NCBI GenBank assembly: GCA_025454395.1 | Contig: JALOOM010000016.1 | Coordinates: 1 to 50,352 of the forward strand | Direction: 5' to 3' | From: Elainella sp. Prado103 | GTDB lineage: Bacteria; Cyanobacteriota; Cyanobacteriia; Elainellales; Elainellaceae | DNA: 50,352 nucleotides | Part shown: positions 1 through 8,433 of the stretch, one piece after another | Numbering within the stretch: position 1 is the first letter of the stretch | Layout of the letters: every line of letters starts with the position of its first letter | Program-made: the position numbers and the translations under genes | Notes under the pieces: model-generated | What the model saw: the letters and a program-made list of their open reading frames with translations, nothing else | The model's database searches: none | Told to the model about the DNA's origin: nothing

Positions 1-726
1 TGGAGCAGGTCAATCGATCTAGAGATGGGTTGACTGTGTTTGGGAGCGATCGAGGGTTGCCAGTTTATCGGGGTGGAGGTGGCACTCGTTAATTCTCTGA
101 TCTTATTCGTACTTAGCTTACAAGTTCACTGCCGATCGGGGCAGATTGTGCAGTGGATTGAGAGCTTACTTTCTTGCCTATATCTCTTACCTATATCTAA
201 TGCTTACTGGTATCAAATTTACATTCCCCAGCTAATTGTATTGCTTTTGACTATAAAACGAACCACCCACTTAACTTGATAGTTGCAGTCCCAAGAAGTC
301 CCGTTAAATGCCTTTCGACTGTCTGCGGTAAACACAGTCAAGCAAAGTTCTGAAATGCTTTATTTAAGGGAATTGTAAGCTTTAAAAATTTAAGCTGGAC
401 TAAAATTGGACTAAATCTTGCAGGCTTTTTTGCTCAATGGCTCCCTGTCTGACTCTTCTATCCGGCTGGATTTTGGCCGCTTTCTCTCTCCAAAGACTTC
501 ACTAAACTGACCGATCGTTCCTCCATCCTGACACAATTTAAACCTGCTCAAGGTTAATTTTGACACCTGATTAGATGGCTATAACTCCTAAATTCGATCA
601 CTCTCACTTAGAAATAATTCGATGAAAGTAATTCGATGTAGCTCTCTAACCTGGGCTAAAATTCGTCTCATTTCTATTCTCGTCACCTTACCTTGAGTCT
701 GATTAAAAGAGTGGCAATCTCATTTT

Positions 727-1006
727 TAGACTTAATTTGAGAGGATTGAGTCTTATATGAGACTTGACTTTCGTTGAGTAGAGTATCGTCCATTAATTGG
801 TGTATAGTACATTTGTACTGTAACTTAAAAGCGCCATAACCTGAAAGCAGTAAAGCACTAAACTCAACTTCATTCCTGCCTGCTCATCTGCTGGTCTACT
901 TGAGAAAGCATTGGCTGGGCTTAATCTCTAAAAAATTTAGTCTCGTATTGATAATATCGACCTCAAAATAAGACTTTCGATGAGAGGCTTGAGTCTTATA
1001 TTGAGA
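727..1006 (+). repeat. pair of ~36-bp imperfect direct repeats
   Basis: Two copies of a ~36-bp sequence lie at 727-763 and 970-1006. Both share an AGACTT start, a TGAGAGG core and a TTGAGTCTTATAT end followed by GAGA, with a few substitutions and one 1-bp indel. The first copy contains AGTCT-N6-AGACT inverted arms (750-765). The copies are about 243 bp apart, which looks more like duplicated regulatory sequence than a mobile element. The function is unknown. Confidence 0.5.
806..819. promoter_or_regulatory. LexA-box-like palindrome
   Basis: The sequence AGTACATTTGTACT fits the RGTAC-N3-D-GTWC LexA-box pattern described for some cyanobacteria. It overlaps a TATAGT hexamer (803-808) that could be a -10 element. 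By rough estimate about half a match to such a motif is expected by chance in 50 kb, and no SOS gene lies downstream, so this is only a candidate. Confidence 0.25.
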
Positions 1007-1023
1007 TGAAAAGGGTGCGCAAA

Positions 1024-1158
1024 ATGGCTACTCAATTGATACAAAACCGGATCGAAGAGTTCCCCCCAATCCTGATGAATGCATTGCGATCTCTGGCTAA
1101 TTCCCCTTTGGTGTTATGGCGAAATCTGGAATCAATGAGGAGAGTGCATCCTCGTTAG
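1024..1158 (+). CDS. possible 44-residue small protein
   Basis: A 44-codon ATG frame follows an AAGGG sequence at about 1010-1014, which is 9 nt upstream and well placed as a ribosome binding site. The product would start MATQLIQNRIEEFPP and shows no recognisable family. It lies just after the second direct repeat and downstream of the LexA-like box. It may be a genuine small protein, the truncated start of a decayed gene, or chance. Confidence 0.2.
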   Translation: MATQLIQNRIEEFPPILMNALRSLANSPLVLWRNLESMRRVHPR

Positions 1159-1895
1159 AACCTGACCAGAATTGCTGTTGATGGGTAGGTTTCGTCGTTG
1201 ATTCTGCTGCGTTTTGCCGTCCTTCCTGTTTCTGCCACCGCTTTGCCAGAATTCTCTCTAACCGATCGCTATAGCTTATCAGCTCCACAGACCCTTTCTC
1301 TCGCAATGGCTTACCCCTTTGGCTGCCGCTCAATCCTGCGGCTCCCTTCCAATAGATCGCAATTGCTACGTTTAATGTTTGATTAGGCATGAATGGCTTG
1401 CCTTCCAGGTGCAAATCCAGTTTGGAAATGTCACACTCGCACTGGTCGCTACTCACTTGTTTGGCTGACCAATCTTCTAACCTCACCTGGTCAGGTTCAG
1501 ACTAGGTACCAGCTAAACTCAATCAGGTTCGACTAAAGCGATCGTCAACATAAAATTTCTGTCGATCGATATCCCTGTTCGTAAAGTGTGCTGAAAAGAA
1601 TTGTTGCCGCGCCAGTTCGACCATAAATTCGACCATAAATTCGACCATAAGTTCGACCATAAGTTCGACCATAAGTTCGACCATAAGTTCGACCATAAAG
1701 TTTTTGCTGGCTCAGTCATGGTGTCATTCATTTCGCAACGCTTCATGGTTGATCAGCTAATGGTCATCTGATCGATTTCTGTGATCGATCGTGAATGATC
1801 CAGCAGAAAGTCTATCTTCTGTTGGAGGTCATTGACGGGAACAAGATTTAGCTTAGCCATTAATGGTTGTGCTGAATTGAGACTTCTATTTTCTC
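1159..1895. other. intergenic region with a tandem repeat
   Basis: No supported gene lies here. Minus-strand open frames exist (1097-1486 and 1519-1746), but neither has a recognisable domain or a clear ribosome binding site. The second owes its length to the 12-bp tandem repeat at 1616-1699. The region may contain the promoter of the exported protein at 1896. Confidence 0.45.
1616..1699 (+). repeat. 12-bp tandem repeat, 7 units
   Basis: There are seven consecutive copies of TTCGACCATAAR, with only A/G variation at the last base. Because 12 is a multiple of three, every frame through the array stays open. On the minus strand it would encode a Trp-Ser-Asn-Leu repeat. It is one of many unrelated short tandem arrays in this window. 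Confidence 0.95.
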
Positions 1896-2309
1896 ATGAT
1901 GATTCGTGAATCAATGCTTCTGAAACTTCGGACTGGTCTACGCTGCCAAATTGGGTTATCCCAGATGATTCGATGCAGTTTAGCCTTATGCTTATGTCTT
2001 CTTACACTAGAAATTACACTAAATTCTGCATTCGCCATGCCTTCAGTAGATATAGGAAGTAGCGATCGAGTCGCCCCAAGCTCCGTGCGAGATACAGCAA
2101 CCGATCTATCCGATATCCCGAACCTCGAACAAATGGACTACAACAAATTTGAGGAATACTTTGGTGATGTGCCGAGCGATCACAAGCCACTCTTCAACCC
2201 GGATAGTCCTAGGGCAAATATCGAAAATAAATCCACAAAAACAGGCCAGGTCATTACGCCTAAAGATCTGATAGAAGATCGGTCAAAAGCCGCTCAGCAG
2301 GGCGATTAA
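1896..2309 (+). CDS. small exported protein, unknown function
   Basis: This is a 137-residue hypothetical protein. An N-terminal charged stretch is followed by a hydrophobic segment (about residues 25-48) ending in a Ser-Ala-Phe-Ala-like signal peptidase I site, so the mature protein is probably periplasmic. The remainder is polar, rich in Asp, Ser, Asn and Pro, has no cysteine and is probably disordered. No family is recognised. Several in-frame ATGs (1896, 1899, 1914, 1965) make the start uncertain, and none has a strong ribosome binding site. The next gene lies 150 bp downstream on the same strand and looks independently regulated. Confidence 0.6.
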   Translation: MMIRESMLLKLRTGLRCQIGLSQMIRCSLALCLCLLTLEITLNSAFAMPSVDIGSSDRVAPSSVRDTATDLSDIPNLEQMDYNKFEEYFGDVPSDHKPLFNPDSPRANIENKSTKTGQVITPKDLIEDRSKAAQQGD

Positions 2310-2460
2310 TCCTCCTACTATCCGACTCTAGAAACCCAATTTCGGCTTGACGTGATAAGCTAAGGGCAACTAGGAAAATTATTTTCGGCTGTGTAATTCG
2401 TCCAACCGGCGTCTCTCCGAATCTAACTCTCCACAACCGTTGATTTGGAGGCGATGGCTT

Positions 2461-2766
2461 ATGTCTATTTTTGTCGGAAATTTGTCTTATCAGGCGACAG
2501 AAGAAGCGATCTCGGAAGTTTTCTCTGAATATGGCACGGTCAAACGGGTGCAAGTTCCCACCGATCGAGAAACTGGGCGGATGCGGGGATTTGCCTTCGT
2601 CGAAATGGAAACCGAAGCAGAAGAATCCTCTGCCATTGATGCCTTAGATGGGGCTGAATGGATGGGGCGTGACCTTAAAGTCAATAAAGCGAAGCCACGG
2701 GAAGACAGAAACTCCTCGCGGGGCGGTGGCGGATGGTCTAATGACCGCTCTTCTCGGCGTTATTAA
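2461..2766 (+). CDS. rbpA: RRM RNA-binding protein (RbpA type)
   Basis: This 101-residue protein has one RNA recognition motif. RNP2 (IFVGNLS) is at the N terminus and RNP1 (RMRGFAFVEM) near residue 40, followed by a short Gly/Ser/Arg-rich tail. That is the architecture of the cyanobacterial Rbp proteins, which bind mRNA and are often cold-induced. I chose the ATG at 2461 because the RRM begins immediately after it; an upstream in-frame alternative would add only seven residues. rpsU follows 235 bp downstream on the same strand, an rbp-rpsU pairing known from other cyanobacteria. The family assignment is firm and the exact paralogue is not. Confidence 0.93.
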   Translation: MSIFVGNLSYQATEEAISEVFSEYGTVKRVQVPTDRETGRMRGFAFVEMETEAEESSAIDALDGAEWMGRDLKVNKAKPREDRNSSRGGGGWSNDRSSRRY

Positions 2767-3001
2767 GGGCTGCTTGTCCCTCTGGCTGAGGAATCAGGCT
2801 AAACAATTGAGTTGCTCTATGATTCATGATGATTCATGGGCAATTGATTTATCGTTAGCGCTCACATTGTCGTAGCTACTTGTCATACTTGCCTTGTCAA
2901 AACAGCTCGCTCCCTGCATGAGCGTTGTTTCACTATGCACGCTTTTCGCTTCAAGGTTCAAACCAGATTACAGTTTTAATTTTTATCGATGAGGAGTTCG
3001 G

Positions 3002-3187
3002 ATGGCTCAAGTAATTCCCAATGAGAATGAAGGCATTGAATCAACCCTACGTCGCTTCAAACGTAAGGTTTCGATCGCTGGCATTTTCCCCGACATGAGA
3101 AAATATCGCCACTTTGAAACCCCGATCGAAAAGCGTAAGCGTAAAGCCCGTGCCAAGCAGAAACGGCGGCGCAAAAGTTTTTACTAG
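3002..3187 (+). CDS. rpsU: 30S ribosomal protein S21
   Basis: This 61-residue, very basic protein has the S21 features: a conserved core around residues 15-40 ([16 protein letters not shown]) and a Lys/Arg-rich C-terminal tail ([14 protein letters not shown]). S21 sits on the 30S platform near the 3' end of 16S rRNA and assists initiation. A GAGGAG ribosome binding site lies about 6 nt upstream of the ATG. It follows the RRM gene on the same strand after a 235-bp leader, so it may be co-transcribed or have its own long 5' UTR. Confidence 0.97.
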   Translation: MAQVIPNENEGIESTLRRFKRKVSIAGIFPDMRKYRHFETPIEKRKRKARAKQKRRRKSFY

Positions 3188-3423
3188 ATAGTTTTTGCTC
3201 GATAGTTTTTGCTCGATAGCCTGTACAAGAGATTCAGCACCTGTTGAACTCCAGTACCTTTGCCATAGAGCATTCTACTGCGCTCCCCTGCCCAGGATTC
3301 TCAAGGAACGTGAACTAGACAGAGCCACGCCAGAATTCATGCAGGAGAGCCGGGGCTACCTCACTTCCAACCCCAGATAATAAGTTGGGTCAATTGGCTG
3401 CAATAGGGCTTTAGTGGCTCCGG

Positions 3424-4776
3424 TTACGGCAGCGTTTTTAGTACTTCTGCTAACAGTCCGATCAGTTCCTCAATTTGAGCCTTGGTGATAATCAGCGGTG
3501 GTGACAGTGCAATGATGTCCGCTGTAGTGCGAATGAGCAAGCCTCGCTCATAACAGCGCAGAAAACACTCAAAAGCCCGTGCTCCCGGCTTGCCAGGAAT
3601 GCCAGCTAGCTCAATTCCCGCCACTAAACCCAGATTACGAATATCAATCACATGGGGTAATTCTCGCAGAGAATGCACGGCCGCTTCCCAATCCTCAGCG
3701 AGGGAATTCGCCCGATCGAATAACCCTTCTTGTTCGTAGATATCCAGAGTCGCGAGCCCGGCCGCACAAGCTAATGGATGCCCCGAATAGGTGTAGCCGT
3801 GGAAGAGCTCGATCCCAGGGTTTGCATTTTGCATGAATGTCTCGTAGATATCCTGTCGGACGAGCACTGCCCCCATCGGTACGGTTCCATTTGTGATTCC
3901 TTTGGCGATCGTGATCAGGTCAGGAACAACCCCAAAATAATCGGCAGCAAAGCCCGTCCCTAAACGGCCAAAGCCGGTAATCACTTCATCGAAGATCAGT
4001 AAAATCCCATACTGGTCACAAATGGCGCGGAGACGTTCGAGATAACCCTGAGGGGGAATCAACACACCTGTTGACCCGGCGACGGGTTCCACAATCACCG
4101 CTGCAATGTTAGAAGCATCATGTAAAGCTACGATTCGCTCCAATTCATCGGCTAAATGGGCTCCCCACTGCGGCTGCTTGCGGCTAAAGGCGTTCTGCTC
4201 CAGATTGTGGGTGTGCGGGAGATGATCCACCCCGGTGAGTAAGCTACCGTAGAACTTGCGGTTTGGCCCAATCCCACCCACTGAAATGCCGCCAAATCCC
4301 ACCCCATGGTATCCTCGTTCTCGTCCGATCAATCGTTGTCGGGTGCCTTCTCCCTTGGCTCGGTGATAGGCGATCGCGATCTTGAGAGCCGAGTCCACCG
4401 CTTCTGAGCCAGAATTGGCAAAAAAGACATGGTTTAAATCCCTCGGTGCCATGTTCGCCAACCGAGTGGCCAACTGAAAAGCTCCTGGATGTCCCATTTG
4501 AAACGCCGGTGCATAATCCATCGTGGCAACCTGCTGGTGGATTGCCTCCACAATTGCGGCTCGACAATGCCCTGCATTCACACACCAGAGCCCCGCTGTG
4601 CCATCCAGGACTTGCCGCCCGTCGATCGTGGTATAGTGCATATCTTTAGCCGCCACAAACAGTCGAGGCTGCTCCTTAAACTGTCGATTGGCGGTAAAGG
4701 GCATCCAAAAGGCTTCAAGATCAGCACGAGAGAGCGATGAAATAGGTTGCGCCGTCGGGTGAGTCAGGTCTTGCAT
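3424..4776 (-). CDS. class III PLP-dependent aminotransferase
   Basis: This is a 450-residue fold-type I, class III aminotransferase. It resembles omega-amino acid (beta-alanine):pyruvate transaminases, which move an amino group from an omega-amine to pyruvate. Visible features are a substrate/N-terminal motif (FWMPFTANRQFK), the PLP-phosphate region (NSGSEAVDSALK), the cofactor Asp motif (LIFDEVITGFGRLG) and the PLP lysine near residue 292 (IAKGITNG). I chose the ATG at 4776; an upstream alternative at 4839 would add 21 unconserved residues. It stands alone, facing away from the lipid-kinase gene. The substrate cannot be set from the sequence, and other class III activities remain possible. 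Confidence 0.88.
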   Translation of the reverse strand: MQDLTHPTAQPISSLSRADLEAFWMPFTANRQFKEQPRLFVAAKDMHYTTIDGRQVLDGTAGLWCVNAGHCRAAIVEAIHQQVATMDYAPAFQMGHPGAFQLATRLANMAPRDLNHVFFANSGSEAVDSALKIAIAYHRAKGEGTRQRLIGRERGYHGVGFGGISVGGIGPNRKFYGSLLTGVDHLPHTHNLEQNAFSRKQPQWGAHLADELERIVALHDASNIAAVIVEPVAGSTGVLIPPQGYLERLRAICDQYGILLIFDEVITGFGRLGTGFAADYFGVVPDLITIAKGITNGTVPMGAVLVRQDIYETFMQNANPGIELFHGYTYSGHPLACAAGLATLDIYEQEGLFDRANSLAEDWEAAVHSLRELPHVIDIRNLGLVAGIELAGIPGKPGARAFECFLRCYERGLLIRTTADIIALSPPLIITKAQIEELIGLLAEVLKTLP

Positions 4777-4990
4777 AACAGATGAGCCAGGTCTTGAACA
4801 AAATTCTCGATCGAAAAAGCAATAGGCTCGACATCCCACTCAGGATAGTCGCATAGGAGCCGATTCTTCTTCATAATCACCCTATCGCTGTCCATTCAAC
4901 AAACTTTTAAGATAAAACTCAATGTTGATATGGCGATCCGGCTTTAATTTTATTTAGTTATAGTCCTGTTATTGAACGTTAGATTAACGC

Positions 4991-6247
4991 ATGACTGCTA
5001 CTCTTGCTCTGATTGCCCATGATCGCCACCGGGAAGATTTGGTGAATCTCGTTCGTCAATATCAACCTGTCTTTGGGCGGTACCAAATTCTGGCAGCTCA
5101 ACAAACCGCCGATCGACTGCAAGCCACGACTAATTTAGCAGTTCGCCCCTTGCTGGCAGAAGGGTTAGGTGGGGAAGTTCAGATTGCCACTGAGGTGAGT
5201 TTGGGCAATGTTGCGGTAGTCATTCTGTTGATGGATGCTGCCCTGATCGGGAACCCAACCGTGCAAGCCCTGATTCAAATCTGCACCTTGTACAATGTGC
5301 CAATAGCGACCAACTTAGCGACAGCTCTTAATATTGTCGAAAGCTTGGCTCGCAGTCGGGTGGCTCATTTGATTTTCAATCCGGTGTCTGGACAGGGCAA
5401 CGCCGAGCAAGATTTAGCCCTGATTCAGCGATTACTGGATCCCCACTTGTATCTGGAAGTTCATCAAACCACGGAAGATAAATGCGCTGAGGAACTGGCT
5501 GAAAAGGCAATCGCTGCCAATGCCGATATGGTGATCGCGTCGGGTGGAGATGGCACTGTTTCAGCGGTGGCGGGTCAGCTCATTGGCACCAGGATCCCCC
5601 TCGGAATCTTACCCCGGGGTACTGCCAATGCTTTTGCCTCGGCTTTGGGCATTCCGACGACGTTGACTCCCATTCGGGGAGCCTGTCAGGTCATTCTGGC
5701 TGGTAAAACCCGTCAGGTGGATGCAGCTTTCTGCAATGGATTGCCGATGGTGTTGCTGGCCGGAATTGGACTGGAGGCGGAAGTGATCGATCGGGCTGAT
5801 CGAGAAGCCAAGGATCGCTGGGGGGCGCTGGCTTATTTGATGGCAGGCTGGCAACAACTTGATGAACAGACCCTGTTTGAAACTGAAATTGAAATGGACG
5901 GTCGGATCGAACGATTTCAAGCGGGTGCGCTCACGATCGCGAATGCCGCTCCGGCGACTTCTGTCTTGGCACAGGGGGTGGGTCAGGTGATTTTTGATGA
6001 TGGGTTGTTAGATGTGACGATCGCTAGTGCCAGTACCAAACTGGAAGCGCTTCGTACCGTGACTCAGCTCCTGGGCTCAGCCTTGATCCGCCCGATCGAA
6101 AATCCCAATGTGGTGCATTTTGGCGCAAAGCAGCTAAAAGTAACGGCGACACCGCCGCAAAAAGTGGTAGTCGATGGTGAAATTATCGGCACAACGCCTG
6201 TAGAAGTGGAATGCATCCCTTCCGGTCTGACCGTATTTGTGCCCTAA
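4991..6247 (+). CDS. MgsA-like/lipid (diacylglycerol) kinase fusion
   Basis: This 418-residue protein has two parts. Residues 1-125 match methylglyoxal synthase (LALIAHD start; NVPIATNLAT near the end). Residues ~127-418 are a YegS/BmrU-type lipid kinase with a nucleotide-binding SGGDGT motif (about residues 184-189) and a GILPRGTANAFA motif. The kinase probably phosphorylates diacylglycerol or another membrane lipid. In the MgsA-like part the catalytic GGDQQ Asp is Glu (GGEVQIA), and the HDPD segment with the catalytic His and Asp is replaced by GNPT. Methylglyoxal production is therefore unlikely and the domain is probably regulatory. An automated 'methylglyoxal synthase' label would mislead. 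Confidence 0.88.
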   Translation: MTATLALIAHDRHREDLVNLVRQYQPVFGRYQILAAQQTADRLQATTNLAVRPLLAEGLGGEVQIATEVSLGNVAVVILLMDAALIGNPTVQALIQICTLYNVPIATNLATALNIVESLARSRVAHLIFNPVSGQGNAEQDLALIQRLLDPHLYLEVHQTTEDKCAEELAEKAIAANADMVIASGGDGTVSAVAGQLIGTRIPLGILPRGTANAFASALGIPTTLTPIRGACQVILAGKTRQVDAAFCNGLPMVLLAGIGLEAEVIDRADREAKDRWGALAYLMAGWQQLDEQTLFETEIEMDGRIERFQAGALTIANAAPATSVLAQGVGQVIFDDGLLDVTIASASTKLEALRTVTQLLGSALIRPIENPNVVHFGAKQLKVTATPPQKVVVDGEIIGTTPVEVECIPSGLTVFVP

Positions 6248-6416
6248 TTGCGCTCTAATTTGCGCTCTAACTTGTAGCCTAATTTGTACCCTAGGGAATT
6301 TCTGGGATAGCCAGGGATGGGCAGATCGATCAAATTGATACTGGAGGCGATCCAGCTTGCAGTATGATTTGGAGCAAATAGAATGATCGATTCTCACCCC
6401 CTTGGAGAGCGCAGGT

Positions 6417-8417
6417 GTGCCAAAGCAATTAAGGCAAACGATAAACGGGCGAAGGATGGCAGGGCTGGCGGTATGGCAAATGCCGACCGTTATTCTTGGC
6501 GTGATCGAGCTGGTTGCTCAACCTGTTCTGGCTAAATCTTTTGATCTGATCAAATCCGTAGCGTTGGAATCGACTCCAACAGAACTATACCCAACAGAAT
6601 TACACCCAACAGAATTACACCCAACAGAATTACGCCCAACAGAATCGATCAAACCAGAGGTATGGGAATCGTTTGGAGTAGAAGCTATTACCCTTCAACC
6701 CAGCCCTTTGGATCCATCGGCTTTCACCTCTGCTTTCACCTCATCAACACCCACTGAAATAGCCACTGCAATAGCCACTGATCGCCCCGATCGAACTCAA
6801 CAAGCTCAACAATTACCGCGCCTCACGCCTCCCTTAGTCGAACCCGACCTGCCCGACCAACCGTTACCGCAACTGCCGCCGCCGGAAGAACTCCTCCCCC
6901 CGCCCCCGACACCCCCGACACCCCCATCGCCAGAAGTACCCGCTACCTTGTTCGTACGCCGCTTTGAAGTAGTCGGAAGTACGGTCTTCAGCGAGGCAGA
7001 ACTGGCAGAAGTGACTGCTCCCTTTACCAATCGCGAACTCACTTTTGCGGAACTTTTGCAAGCCCGATCGGCCGTTACCCAACTCTATATCGATCGCGGC
7101 TATATCACCTCGGGGGCGCTGATCCCACCCCAGACGATCGAAGCTGATGTCGTCAAAATTCAAGTGATCGAGGGCAGTTTAGAGGCAATTAATGTCACGG
7201 GGTTGCGGCGGTTACGCCCTGGCTACGTGCGCAGTCGCTTAGCCTTGGTGGGGCAAACTCCCATCAATCAAAATCGCTTGCTCGAAGGGTTACAACTGCT
7301 TCAGCTCGATCCACTGATTCAGAGTATTTCCGCTGATCTACAGGCAGGCACGCAGCCAGGAACAAGCGTGTTGCAAGTGGCTGTCCAGGAAGCAGATAGT
7401 TTTAATATTCAACTTGAAGCTAACAATAATCGATCGCCTAGTGTTGGAACTTTTCGCCGCCGCATCCAGTTTGATCAAGCCAATCTGCTGGGGTTTGGGG
7501 ATGGCCTTAGCGTAGACTATGCCAACACCGATGGCAGTAATGAGGTCAACCTCAGTTATATCTTTCCGATCAATCCCCGCAACGGTACCCTGCAATTTTC
7601 CACAGGGCGGGCGAACAGTGAGGTGATTAAACCACCGTTCGATCGAGCGAACATCACAACTCCCTCTCGTTACTATGAATTTACCTATCGCCAACCCATT
7701 CATCAAACCCCGTCGGAAGAGTTCACGTTAGGCATTACGGCTTCCCGGCAAGAAAGCCAAACCCAGGTTGATGGTGAGGGTTTTCCCCTATCAGTCGATG
7801 CCGATGCTGACGGAGAGACTCGGGTTTCGGCTCTGCGATTTTTCCAGGAATGGACAGAACGCAGTAGCCAGCATGTGTTTGCCGTTCGTTCCCAATTCAG
7901 CCTCGGAGTTGATTGGCTAGATGCCACAGTGAGTGATGATACTCCGGATAGTCGCTTTTTGGCTTGGCGGGGTCAGGGACAATGGGTACGTCTGTTTGCG
8001 CCGGATTTATTGCTGCTTGTGCGCACGGATATGCAGCTTGCGGATAGTCCGCTTGTTTCGCTAGAGCAATTTGGGATTGGGGGCTTTCAAACGGTTCGAG
8101 GGTATGGACAAGATGAGATTCTCTCGAATAATGGGGCTTTATTTTCTACAGAATTGCGGCTACCGATCCTGCGAGTGCCTGAAGTGGAGGGCGTTTTACA
8201 AATGACTCCCTTTATCGATTTTGGTACTGCCTGGAATAATCCCGATCTCGATTTAGATCCCAGTACCCTGGTGGGGATCGGGTTTGGGTTGCTCTGGCAA
8301 CAGCGTGACTTTTCGGCCCGTTTGGATTGGGGCATTCCCCTAATTCCGGTGGCAGGTGATAACTTGACCTGGCAGGAAAATGGGATTTATTTTTCTCTAA
8401 TTTATACGCCGTTTTAG
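6417..8417 (+). CDS. TpsB/ShlB-type outer-membrane transporter
   Basis: This is a 666-residue Omp85-superfamily protein of the ShlB/FhaC/HecB type, the outer-membrane pore that exports a large TpsA partner in two-partner secretion. From the GTG at 6417 it has a basic n-region, a hydrophobic signal peptide ending QPVLA, a low-complexity Pro/Thr-rich linker (about residues 45-175), a POTRA domain (~180-260) and a C-terminal beta-barrel ending in Tyr-Thr-Pro-Phe. The signature VRGY occurs near residue 560. The GTG start is preferred because GGAGAG at 6404-6409 is well spaced; TTG at 6402 or ATG at 6456 are alternatives. No TpsA gene is adjacent, so the cargo is unknown. Confidence 0.88.
   Translation: MPKQLRQTINGRRMAGLAVWQMPTVILGVIELVAQPVLAKSFDLIKSVALESTPTELYPTELHPTELHPTELRPTESIKPEVWESFGVEAITLQPSPLDPSAFTSAFTSSTPTEIATAIATDRPDRTQQAQQLPRLTPPLVEPDLPDQPLPQLPPPEELLPPPPTPPTPPSPEVPATLFVRRFEVVGSTVFSEAELAEVTAPFTNRELTFAELLQARSAVTQLYIDRGYITSGALIPPQTIEADVVKIQVIEGSLEAINVTGLRRLRPGYVRSRLALVGQTPINQNRLLEGLQLLQLDPLIQSISADLQAGTQPGTSVLQVAVQEADSFNIQLEANNNRSPSVGTFRRRIQFDQANLLGFGDGLSVDYANTDGSNEVNLSYIFPINPRNGTLQFSTGRANSEVIKPPFDRANITTPSRYYEFTYRQPIHQTPSEEFTLGITASRQESQTQVDGEGFPLSVDADADGETRVSALRFFQEWTERSSQHVFAVRSQFSLGVDWLDATVSDDTPDSRFLAWRGQGQWVRLFAPDLLLLVRTDMQLADSPLVSLEQFGIGGFQTVRGYGQDEILSNNGALFSTELRLPILRVPEVEGVLQMTPFIDFGTAWNNPDLDLDPSTLVGIGFGLLWQQRDFSARLDWGIPLIPVAGDNLTWQENGIYFSLIYTPF
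6576..6646 (+). repeat. 15-bp tandem repeat inside tpsB-like gene
   Basis: There are four 15-bp units of the form CCAACAGAATTACAC plus a partial fifth, in frame, giving the peptide repeat Pro-Thr-Glu-Leu-His in the linker between signal peptide and POTRA. Further 12-bp duplications (CTTTCACCTCTG-like and AATAGCCACTGC-like) follow at about 6720-6785. The linker seems to have grown by short tandem duplication. Confidence 0.95.
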
Positions 8418-8433
8418 CCTTCAGTTTTGGTCT

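Larger units (their letters stand above)
1..1023. other. gene-poor region
   Basis: I see no convincing gene here. The short open frames (for example a hydrophobic frame at 40-279) lack a ribosome binding site and any recognisable family. The stretch is AT-rich compared with the coding part of the window. It holds a pair of imperfect direct repeats (727-763 and 970-1006) and a LexA-box-like palindrome (806-819). It may be the 5' regulatory region or the remains of something whose main part lies outside the window. Confidence 0.5.

Noticed and set aside
40-279. Hydrophobic 79-codon frame on the plus strand
   Set aside because: No ribosome binding site, no recognisable family and unlikely composition for a protein; treated as chance.
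1097-1486. Minus-strand frame of 129 codons
   Set aside because: It begins without a clear ribosome binding site, overlaps another frame and shows no domain. It could be a decayed gene, but nothing supports a call.
3195-3380. 61-codon frame just after rpsU
   Set aside because: It starts in a 14-bp duplication (GATAGTTTTTGCTC twice) and has no family or ribosome binding site.
4991-5370. Functional methylglyoxal synthase
   Set aside because: Key catalytic residues are replaced; only the fold similarity is accepted.
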